Source: Botrimarina mediterranea (GTDB lineage: Bacteria; Planctomycetota; Planctomycetia; Pirellulales; Lacipirellulaceae). From it: DNA of 64,000 nt. Position 1 is the stretch's first letter; each line of letters opens with the position of its first letter. Where the stretch lies: contig NZ_CP036349.1 in NCBI RefSeq assembly GCF_007753265.1, positions 4,621,363-4,685,362 on the forward strand. The letters run 5' to 3'. Under the pieces are notes generated by a model. It had not been told where the DNA came from. It saw only the letters and a list, made by a program, of their open reading frames with translations, and made no database searches. This document shows, one piece after another, positions 1 through 6,923 of this stretch. The position numbers and the translations under genes were made by a program.

Positions 1-768
1 GATTTGTTCCCGGGCCGCACCGAGATGATCGCCTACTGCGCCGAGAAGAACATCCCGGTGAAGGCGTCGACCTCGAAGCCGTACAGCTCGGACGAGAACT
101 GCCTGCACATCAGCTACGAGGCGGGCGAGCTCGAAGAGGTTGATAACTGCGGCGTGAGCGTCCCCGACTTCGGCATGACCGTCTCGCCGCAAGAGGCGCC
201 GGACAAGGTTGAAGAGGTGTCGGTCGGCTTCGAGTCGGGTGTGCCGGTGAGCGTCAACGGCAAGAAGCTGTCGGCACTAGAGGTGGTGCAAGAGTTGAAC
301 ACGATCGCCGGGCGTAACGGCGTCGGGCGGATCGACATCGTCGAGAACCGCTTCGTCGGCATGAAGAGCCGTGGCGTCTACGAGGCGCCGGGCATGACCG
401 TTCTCTACGCGGCCCACTTGCAGCTCGAGCAACTGACGCTTGACCGCGACTTGGTGAACCTGCGTGACCGGATCGCGCCGGAAGTGGCGCGCGACGTTTA
501 CTATGGCTTCTGGTACACGGCGAAGATGGACGCGCTCTTGGCGTTCATCAAGGAAGCCCAGCAGCCGGTAACGGGCGAGATCAAGCTCGGCCTCTACAAA
601 GGAACGATCGAAGTCCACGGCCGCACCAGCCCACAGAGCCTCTACGACGCGGCGGTGGCGAGCATGGAAGGGGGCGGCAGCTACGACCAAACCGACGCCG
701 AAGGCTTCCTGCGTTTGCAAGGCCTACCGGGCCGCGTCCAGGGCACCGTGCGGCCTCGTGCTTATTGA
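1..768 (+). CDS. argG: Argininosuccinate synthase, C-terminal part (5' truncated by window)
   Basis: Open from the first base of the window to the TGA/TAG-region stop at 766-768; the N-terminal ATP-pyrophosphatase half lies outside. The visible 255 codons match the C-terminal synthetase/multimerisation half of ArgG: VKASTSKPYSSDENCLHISYE at the start, then the GVGRIDIVENRFVGMKSRG segment and the YYGFWYTAKMDALLAFI segment typical of the family. The enzyme joins citrulline and aspartate using ATP in arginine synthesis. It appears monocistronic here: a 275-bp spacer with a large inverted repeat follows. The identification is near certain; only the upstream boundary is unknown. Confidence 0.95.
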   Translation, partial: DLFPGRTEMIAYCAEKNIPVKASTSKPYSSDENCLHISYEAGELEEVDNCGVSVPDFGMTVSPQEAPDKVEEVSVGFESGVPVSVNGKKLSALEVVQELNTIAGRNGVGRIDIVENRFVGMKSRGVYEAPGMTVLYAAHLQLEQLTLDRDLVNLRDRIAPEVARDVYYGFWYTAKMDALLAFIKEAQQPVTGEIKLGLYKGTIEVHGRTSPQSLYDAAVASMEGGGSYDQTDAEGFLRLQGLPGRVQGTVRPRAY

Positions 769-780
769 GTCGATTTAGGT

Positions 781-1029
781 GAAGGAGATAGGGGGATGTT
801 GGTGATAGGGGGGATCGCAAGCGGGTAGGACGCGAGGATGTACTTCGCTACGCCTTCATGTTGGCAAACTAGTTCATTATGGAGATGAGCAGGCAATCGC
901 AGAGCGATTGCTATTTATCTCCACAAAGCTTTGCTATCGACTCACTCCTTCAAGCAACGCTGCCGGCTGGAACGCGCAATCCCTCCGCTTGCGATCCCCC
1001 CTATCACCAACATCCCCCTTATCTCCTTC
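781..1029. repeat. Nested long inverted repeat in argG-permease spacer
   Basis: Arms at 781-824 and 985-1029 are reverse complements over about 44 bp with one single-base indel. Inside are a perfect 8-bp hairpin at 893-900/904-911 (GCAATCGC AGA GCGATTGC) and GGAGAT/ATCTCC at 881-886/917-922. Almost the whole spacer can therefore fold into one nested stem. The outer arms start 12 bp after argG and end 14 bp before the GTG of the permease. No coding potential is seen. Confidence 0.85.
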
Positions 1030-1043
1030 CTCAATAGCGACCC

Positions 1044-2699
1044 GTGTACCTAACGCAGAATCCCGTCCTGCAGCATGAGTTGTTGGCGAATTTGCGCCGG
1101 CCGCGGGCGTTTTTGTTGTTGGCGGCTTATGTGGCGTTGCTGGGGGGGATCGTGCTGCTGGCTTGGCCGCAGCAGCGGGTTATTGATATGGCGCAGCCGG
1201 CCGAGGCGCAGCGGCTGGTGAATCTGTTCTTCTTGGGGCAGTACCTGCTGGCTTCGCTGATGGCGCCGAGCTTTGCGGCGGGGGCGATCACCGGTGAGAA
1301 GGAGCGGCTGTCGTTCGAGCAGCTGGTGGCGTCGCCGCTGCGGCCCGGGGCGGTGGTGCTCGGCAAGCTGCTGGCGTCGCTGACGCACTTGGCGGTGCTC
1401 GTGTTCTGCTCGCTGCCGATTGTGATGCTGTGTCTGCCGCTGGGTGGCGTCGGCTTCTACGACGTGGCGGCGGCTTATGTGGCGATGTTGTCGTCGATCG
1501 TGCTCTTCGGCATGGTGAGCTTGTGGGCGAGCAGCCTGTTTGGCCGGACCGCTGCGGCGCTGGTGGTGTCGTACCTGATGATCCTGCCGTTGGCTTTGGT
1601 GGGCGTGCTGGTGTGGATCGAGTTGCAGTCGCTCGGCGAAGCGCGGCTGTTAGTGGCGACGACCTTCGTGCCGGCCTTCTGCCTGGCGGGGTCGGTGGTG
1701 TTGTGGGACATGGCGCGGAAGCGGCTGCTTTACCCGCCCGACCTTGGCGCCGGCGGGCAGGACGTCGTTGACGTCGAGAGCGAATCGACCAAGGCGATCG
1801 GCCTGTACATCGACCGCGACGCGTTCCCCGACCGGCTCTTTGCGCCGCCGAAGCGGACTGACTTTCTGCCGGAGGGCGCCAACCCGATCTACGACAAGGA
1901 GATGCGTAGCGAGATCTTCAGCGGCGGGACGCTGATGCTGCGGATCGTGATCCAGATCTCGATGGTGCTGGCGATCCCGATCATGGGCTACTGCCTGTAC
2001 GTCGCGCCGTGGCTGGCGCCGTGGCACATCGCCTACGTGCTGCTGTTCAACATGCTGTGCGGGCCCGTCTTCTCGGCGGGGAGCGTCGCCAGCGAGCGCG
2101 AACGACAGACGCTCGACCTGTTGCTGACGACGCTGATCACGCCGTGGCAGATCCTCTGGGGCAAGCTGCTCGCGGGGCTGCGCGTCTCGACGGTGTTGAC
2201 GGGCTTCTTGATGTGGCCCGTGCTGCTGGCGTGCATCATCCCGATCTACACCTTCCAGAACCCGCTCAATCTGCTGACGCTTGGCGGCTACTTCGTGATC
2301 TTCTTATTGGCGTGCCTGACGACATCGCTGACGGGGCTGGTGTGCTCGACGATGTCGGCCAAGACGTCGACCGCGCTCGTGGCGAGTTATCTGGTGATCA
2401 TCACGTTGTTCCTGGCGCCACTCGCCGGCAAGTACTTCGCCGACACGTTCTACCGCGGAACGCCGGCGGGCGAGGCCATGGCGGCGGCGAGCGCGGTGAG
2501 CCCGTTTGCGGCGGCTTTCGCGTTGCCGCTCGACTACGACCGCGAAAAAGCCGCCGACAACCCCGCCGCCGAAGCGGCCCAGGCAAAGGGTGAGCCGGTG
2601 CTGTTCTTCGCCCACGTGGGTTGGTCGGTGGTCTACAACACGGCGCTGTTGGGCCTGTTGATGTGGCTCTTCAAGACGCGTTGGCGCGTCGCGGATTGA
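1044..2699 (+). CDS. Two-half ABC-2 type transporter permease
   Basis: A 551-aa polytopic membrane protein. It contains two ABC-2 permease halves, each with the same signature: TGEKERLSFEQLVASPLRP near residue 90 and ASERERQTLDLLLTTLITP near residue 350. Each half has strongly hydrophobic segments before and after, about 12 membrane spans in all, separated by a cytosolic linker of roughly residues 220-290. The start is GTG at 1044 (MYLTQNPVLQHELL). Such fused permeases are common in planctomycetes and are usually paired with an ATPase; none is adjacent here, so the substrate is unknown. A related architecture is encoded at 50741-52567. Confidence 0.85.
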   Translation: MYLTQNPVLQHELLANLRRPRAFLLLAAYVALLGGIVLLAWPQQRVIDMAQPAEAQRLVNLFFLGQYLLASLMAPSFAAGAITGEKERLSFEQLVASPLRPGAVVLGKLLASLTHLAVLVFCSLPIVMLCLPLGGVGFYDVAAAYVAMLSSIVLFGMVSLWASSLFGRTAAALVVSYLMILPLALVGVLVWIELQSLGEARLLVATTFVPAFCLAGSVVLWDMARKRLLYPPDLGAGGQDVVDVESESTKAIGLYIDRDAFPDRLFAPPKRTDFLPEGANPIYDKEMRSEIFSGGTLMLRIVIQISMVLAIPIMGYCLYVAPWLAPWHIAYVLLFNMLCGPVFSAGSVASERERQTLDLLLTTLITPWQILWGKLLAGLRVSTVLTGFLMWPVLLACIIPIYTFQNPLNLLTLGGYFVIFLLACLTTSLTGLVCSTMSAKTSTALVASYLVIITLFLAPLAGKYFADTFYRGTPAGEAMAAASAVSPFAAAFALPLDYDREKAADNPAAEAAQAKGEPVLFFAHVGWSVVYNTALLGLLMWLFKTRWRVAD

Positions 2700-2714
2700 A
2701 CCTTTCTGCACGGA

Positions 2715-2812
2715 TTGCCCGAATGGGCAAGGGTCTAAAATGCCCTCGGTGTAGCGGCAAAACCGCCAATCCCATCCGTGGCATCCGTGTAATCCGTGGT
2801 TCCTCGTAACCA
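2715..2812. repeat. Short hairpin plus one arm of the ATCCGTGG word repeat
   Basis: A hairpin TTGCCC-GAAT-GGGCAA lies at 2715-2730, just after the permease stop. It is followed at about 2768-2809 by three copies of the word ATCCGTG(G/T), the same vocabulary as the long palindromes near 22.4, 23.6 and 63.3 kb. Only one arm is evident here. A second hairpin, GCCCTGG-CAGC-CCAGGGC, lies at 2892-2909 upstream of the matrixin gene. The rest of the 2700-3003 spacer shows nothing else I recognise. Confidence 0.5.
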
Positions 2813-3003
2813 AACCGCGATAGACGGTATTAAATAGCGGCGACCCCCTACCCTCGCGACGATCCCTCGAAACCTCGCGGTCTGTTTGACGGCCCTGGCA
2901 GCCCAGGGCAAACTACGCGGAGCGGCGTCTCGCCCGACGCTCCCGAATGGCGCCCGCGGCGGCAGCTCTTCACCACGCAACTCTTGCAGCCGAGTCGACC
3001 TCC

Positions 3004-4410
3004 ATGCCTACGAGCCGCCGCCCCCTCCCCAGCGCTCAGGGGGCGCTGTCTGTCGGTATTTTTGCCGTCATTGTTTTGTACGCCGCCGTTGTCTCGGGCG
3101 CATGCGGCTGTTATTCGTGCATGTCCGGTCTGGCTTGCGCTTTCCGCTCGGAGCCCTATGTCGGCGACGCTACGGACAGCCTCGGTTCGTCGCTCGACGA
3201 GGAAGAGGTCCCGTATGGCGAGTTCCGCATCACCAATCGCTGGAGTTCGACTTCCTACAACCCGTCGACCAGTAGCCGCGGCACCCCGATCACATTGTCT
3301 TGGGGCATCGTCGCTGACGGCACGCCGATCCCAGGCGACGGTGGCGATTCGAGCAGCCTGATTTCGATGCTCAACGGTCAGTACGGCGCGGGCCCGGGAG
3401 GGATCGAGAATGCCCCGTGGTTCCGACTTTTTGAGGACGCGTTCAACCGATGGTCCGAGGTCGCCGGCATCACCTACGTCTATGAACCGAACGACGGCGG
3501 CGCCGCGATCGATGGCACCACCACTCCCGCTGGACAGCGCGGCGTGTACGCCGACGCGCGGATCGGCGGCCATTCGATCGACGGGTCGACGGGTGGCAAC
3601 ACGCTTGCCTACAACTATTACCCGAACCATGCGGACATGGTGATCGACACCGACAACTTTTCTTTTTACGGCAATCGCGCGAACGACTCCCGGGCGATGC
3701 GTAATACGTTGATGCACGAGGCCGGTCACGGGCTCGGGCTGAACCACGTTGACTCCAACAACTCGGGCCAGTTGATGGAGCCGTTCATCCAGAGCGAGTT
3801 CGACGGTCCGCAGATCGACGACATCCGCGCCGCCCACCGCAACTACGGCGACGCGTTGGAGAAGAATGGAGGCAACGACACGCAACCCCGGGCGACGCCG
3901 ATCGGCGTCATTAACGCCGGCGATCGCTGGTCACTCGGCATCCATGGCGGCGCGCAGGTGGTCTCCCGAGATATGACCGATTTCATCAGCATCGATGGTC
4001 TCAACGACCGTGACTTCTACAGCTTCTCCGTCAGTTCTCCGGTGGACGCTCAGATCGTCATCACTCAGCTCGGTCGCACCTACAACGAAGGCCCGCAAGA
4101 CGGCGATCAGTCTCCTCTGGTGACTTCGCAGTTGAACCCGCTCGACTTGTCGCTTTACAGCAGCTCGGCGACGCAGGGGATCGCTCTGCTTGCCGACGCC
4201 GACCCGCGGACCCTCACGCGGAAGTCCATCGTATCCGTGAACCTCGTTCCGGGACTCGATTACTCGCTCTTCGTGCGGGGCACGGTGGACGACATTCAGC
4301 TGTATCGGCTCGACATGTTGTTCACGGCGCTGGCGGTTCCCGAGCCGGCGACGCTCGCGATGCTGTTGATTGGCTTTGCGGCCGTAGCGCCGCGGCGTTC
4401 CGCGGCTTGA
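3004..4410 (+). CDS. Secreted matrixin-like metalloprotease with PEP-CTERM tail
   Basis: From ATG 3004 (MPTSRR) the protein has 468 aa. An in-frame ATG at 2947 would add 19 residues before the signal sequence, so 3004 is preferred. A hydrophobic signal segment (about residues 12-32) is followed by a catalytic domain with the zincin motif HEAGHGLGLNHV (HExxHxxGxxH) and the downstream methionine NSGQLMEP expected of metzincins. The C-terminal half resembles bacterial pre-peptidase beta domains (DRDFYSFSVSSPVDAQIVI). The protein ends VPEPATLAMLLIGFAAVAPRRSAA-like: a PEP motif, a hydrophobic helix and a basic end, that is, a PEP-CTERM exosortase-sorting tail. The metzincin call is strong; the physiological substrate is unknown. 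Confidence 0.85.
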   Translation: MPTSRRPLPSAQGALSVGIFAVIVLYAAVVSGACGCYSCMSGLACAFRSEPYVGDATDSLGSSLDEEEVPYGEFRITNRWSSTSYNPSTSSRGTPITLSWGIVADGTPIPGDGGDSSSLISMLNGQYGAGPGGIENAPWFRLFEDAFNRWSEVAGITYVYEPNDGGAAIDGTTTPAGQRGVYADARIGGHSIDGSTGGNTLAYNYYPNHADMVIDTDNFSFYGNRANDSRAMRNTLMHEAGHGLGLNHVDSNNSGQLMEPFIQSEFDGPQIDDIRAAHRNYGDALEKNGGNDTQPRATPIGVINAGDRWSLGIHGGAQVVSRDMTDFISIDGLNDRDFYSFSVSSPVDAQIVITQLGRTYNEGPQDGDQSPLVTSQLNPLDLSLYSSSATQGIALLADADPRTLTRKSIVSVNLVPGLDYSLFVRGTVDDIQLYRLDMLFTALAVPEPATLAMLLIGFAAVAPRRSAA

Positions 4411-4536
4411 CGCTCGGCTTTCGGCTGTGCCATAACCGGAGCTTGCGGGCGGCAGGAGGGTCGCCCGTGCGCGGGGCGCCCCAGGCGGGCCCCGCGGACG
4501 CCCCGACCCGCATCCCGGACGCCCCGTCCGGATAGG

Positions 4537-5790
4537 ATGGCCATGACCGAACCGACGGTCCCGCCGACACGCGACGAACTCGATCTACGCGCCTACGAGA
4601 GCCGCCTCACCCGCCCCGTGCGGGAGAAGGCCGCCGAGCTGCAAGAGGGCGTGCGGCTGAAGCACGTGATCTTCGCCGGGCAGCTCTGGCCGCAGTTGCT
4701 GGAGAACCTCGCCGACACCGCGGACCAGATCCGCGTGATGTCGAAGTCACGGCCCGGGCAAGATTTTCTGCGCGACCTGCTCGCCAACAAGCGGGCCATG
4801 CTGTACTTCACGCAGCCTTCGACGCGGACCTTCCTGTCGTTCACTGCGGCATGCCAGATCCTCGGCATGGTCTGCAATGAAGTCCGCGACGCGAGCACCT
4901 CGAGCGAAGCGAAGGGCGAGACGCGGTTCGACTCGATTCGTATGTTCTCGAGCTACTTCGATCTGATCATCATGCGCTCGCCGCTGGCCCGCTTGGCGGA
5001 GTCGTGCGCGTACCTGATGAACGATCTCGAGCGGAGCGGCCAGCGGAGCGTGCCGATCGTCAACGCCGGGTCGGGCGCGGACGAGCACCCGACGCAGGCG
5101 CTGCTCGACATCTACACCTTGCAGCGGACGTTCCAGTTCGAGAACCCGATGGACTCGCCCGTAAGCCGTCTCGACGAGCTGCGCAGCTCTTACGGCTACA
5201 GCGACTTGGCGAAGGGCCTCTCGGACAAGACCTACTGCTTCTGCGGCGACATCGGCCGCGGGCGCACGGTGCGTTCGTTGGCAATGCTGCTGGCGGAATA
5301 TCCGGGCGTGCGGCTAGTGTTCGTGACACCCGACCACGAGAAGCTGCGGATGCGCGACGACCTGAGGCAGCGACTGATGCAGAAGGGCGTGCCGATCTTC
5401 GAGGTCGATTCACTCGAGGCGTCCGTGAATGGCAAGCCGGTCATCGAGACGCTCGACGCCCTCTACATGACACGGGTGCAGAAGGAACACGACACGGCCG
5501 ACGACGCCGCGGCGATGGCACAGCTCGACCTGACGCCCTACAAATTAACAACAACCCTGGTGCGACGTATGAAAGCGTACGCTCCGATATTGCACCCATT
5601 CCCCCGCGACCAACATTTCGGCGAGATCCCCGCCGAGATCGACGCCGACCCCCGGGCGATGTATTTTCGCCAGGCCCGTAACGGGATGTGGGTCCGCGCG
5701 GCGTTGCTCGCCCATCTGATGGACGCCGACGGTCAAATCGACCGCTACTACCACCGCAAGTTCCACGAGAGGCACGAGTACAGCAGTTAG
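4537..5790 (+). CDS. pyrB: Aspartate carbamoyltransferase, long form
   Basis: Catalyses carbamoyl phosphate plus aspartate to carbamoyl aspartate, the committed step of pyrimidine synthesis. The carbamoyl-phosphate motif FTQPSTRTFLSF, the lysine/arginine loop SSEAKGETRFDS, the HPTQALLDIYTL motif and the HPFPRD motif near the C terminus are all present. At 417 aa it is about 100 residues longer than classical catalytic chains of about 310 aa. The extra length lies in an N-terminal extension and an insert around residues 195-230. Either ATG 4537 or 4543 could start it. The 126-bp spacer before it is very GC-rich with a GCGGGGC/GCCCCGC dyad and a repeated CGGACGCCCCG word. No pyrI is seen next to it. 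Confidence 0.9.
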   Translation: MAMTEPTVPPTRDELDLRAYESRLTRPVREKAAELQEGVRLKHVIFAGQLWPQLLENLADTADQIRVMSKSRPGQDFLRDLLANKRAMLYFTQPSTRTFLSFTAACQILGMVCNEVRDASTSSEAKGETRFDSIRMFSSYFDLIIMRSPLARLAESCAYLMNDLERSGQRSVPIVNAGSGADEHPTQALLDIYTLQRTFQFENPMDSPVSRLDELRSSYGYSDLAKGLSDKTYCFCGDIGRGRTVRSLAMLLAEYPGVRLVFVTPDHEKLRMRDDLRQRLMQKGVPIFEVDSLEASVNGKPVIETLDALYMTRVQKEHDTADDAAAMAQLDLTPYKLTTTLVRRMKAYAPILHPFPRDQHFGEIPAEIDADPRAMYFRQARNGMWVRAALLAHLMDADGQIDRYYHRKFHERHEYSS

Positions 5791-5924
5791 GGGCCTGACG
5801 GCCCCAGGGGCTAGGGACGAGGGGTTAGGGACGAGGGATTGGATGGTTTACCGTCCTAGATTGCTCACCTTTTCTCTCCCTCGTGCCCTGTCCCTCGCCC
5901 CAAACCCCTGGGCCGTCAGGCCCC
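5790..5924. repeat. Inverted repeat abutting pyrB stop and NYN-gene start
   Basis: Arms 5790-5810 and 5905-5924 are inverted copies (GGGGCCTGACGG... against ...CCGTCAGGCCCC) with one base missing. Inside, AGGGACGAGGGGTTAGGGACGAG words face CCCTCGTGCCCTGTCCCTC, extending the stem. The left arm touches the pyrB stop codon (5788-5790) and the right arm ends 3 bp before the ATG at 5928, leaving no room for a Shine-Dalgarno sequence. Confidence 0.8.
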
Positions 5925-5927
5925 GCC

Positions 5928-6683
5928 ATGCGTCTCTTGATTGACGGCTACAACCTGCTGCACGCCACCGACTTGTTCGGCGCGGGTGAGTTGGCGGGGA
6001 CGCTGCGGGGGTCGCGGGAGGCGCTGGTCGCGTTTTTGGCGCAGCGGCTTTCGGCTGTGGAGCGGCGGGCAACGGTGATCGTCTTCGACGCCGCCGAGGC
6101 CCCGCCGGGGCTGCCCGACCGAGTGGAGTGCGACGGGATTGACCTACGGTTCGCCCGTGGCTTTCCCAACGCCGACGAGATGATCGAGGCGATCCTCGAG
6201 CCGATGCACCGGGCAAAACACCTCACGGTGGTCTCGGGCGACCGTCGCGTGCAACGCGCGGCGCGCTCTAGTGGCGCTAGGTGGGTCGATAGCGACGCGT
6301 GGTTCGCCGATTTGTGTCGGCGGCCAGTGATTGCAGACGAGGCGTCTAGCGCCAAGCCGATAGGTCCGGTTGGAACCACCGCCGATTGGGTGGCCGAGTT
6401 TTCCGATCCCGAAGCGCTCGCGGAGATCGAACGTCAGGCGGCCGCCGCGGCGCCGCCGAAGCGATTGCCGCCGCGGCATGCCGAAGACGCGCCCGCGCCG
6501 TCGGGACCGGCCGCTGAGAAGCCCAAGAAACGGCGGCGCCCGCCGCTCGACCCCACTGGCGACAAGCCCGCCGGCGCGTTTGGCGCGGGGATCGACGATC
6601 TCTTTCCGCCTGGATACGGCGAGGACCTTCTTGACGGCGACGACAACGGCGACAACCGAGCCGATCACAGGCCCAGACGCTGA
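5928..6683 (+). CDS. NYN-domain (YacP/Rae1-like) putative endoribonuclease
   Basis: From ATG 5928 the protein begins MRLLIDGYNLLHAT, the hallmark first strand of NYN/PIN-fold nucleases, with the conserved aspartate (D6) and asparagine (N9). Further acidic positions fit the fold: VIVFDAAEAP near residue 50, and TVVSGDRRVQRAARSSGARWVDSDAW near residues 102-125. The N-terminal 150 residues cover the nuclease. The rest is a proline/basic-rich, probably disordered tail (PKKRRRPP). YacP/Rae1 relatives cleave ribosome-associated mRNA in Firmicutes; that role is only inferred here. An upstream in-frame ATG at 5883 lies inside the inverted repeat and is rejected. Confidence 0.75.
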   Translation: MRLLIDGYNLLHATDLFGAGELAGTLRGSREALVAFLAQRLSAVERRATVIVFDAAEAPPGLPDRVECDGIDLRFARGFPNADEMIEAILEPMHRAKHLTVVSGDRRVQRAARSSGARWVDSDAWFADLCRRPVIADEASSAKPIGPVGTTADWVAEFSDPEALAEIERQAAAAAPPKRLPPRHAEDAPAPSGPAAEKPKKRRRPPLDPTGDKPAGAFGAGIDDLFPPGYGEDLLDGDDNGDNRADHRPRR

Positions 6684-6923
6684 CCGCGGCGCAGGGCTAC
6701 GCCACTCTGACCGTCCCAATCCGCAAAGCCGGAACTCGCAGGGGACGAGATTCCGACATTCCCGCGACATTTTTGCGCGTTCTTGCCGTGGGTTGCCACT
6801 GCGCAGGAGGGAACACCAATTCGTGACTTACGTTTGGCGGACCGCGTTTCCCTAGCGAAAGCGTGTGAACTGGTCGCCCACCATCCAAGCGCCGAGTCCG
6901 CAGGATCCCTTCAGGAGTTCCCC

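Noticed and set aside
2947-3003. Earlier ATG of the matrixin gene
   Set aside because: It would place 19 residues before the signal peptide, which is unusual for an exported protein.
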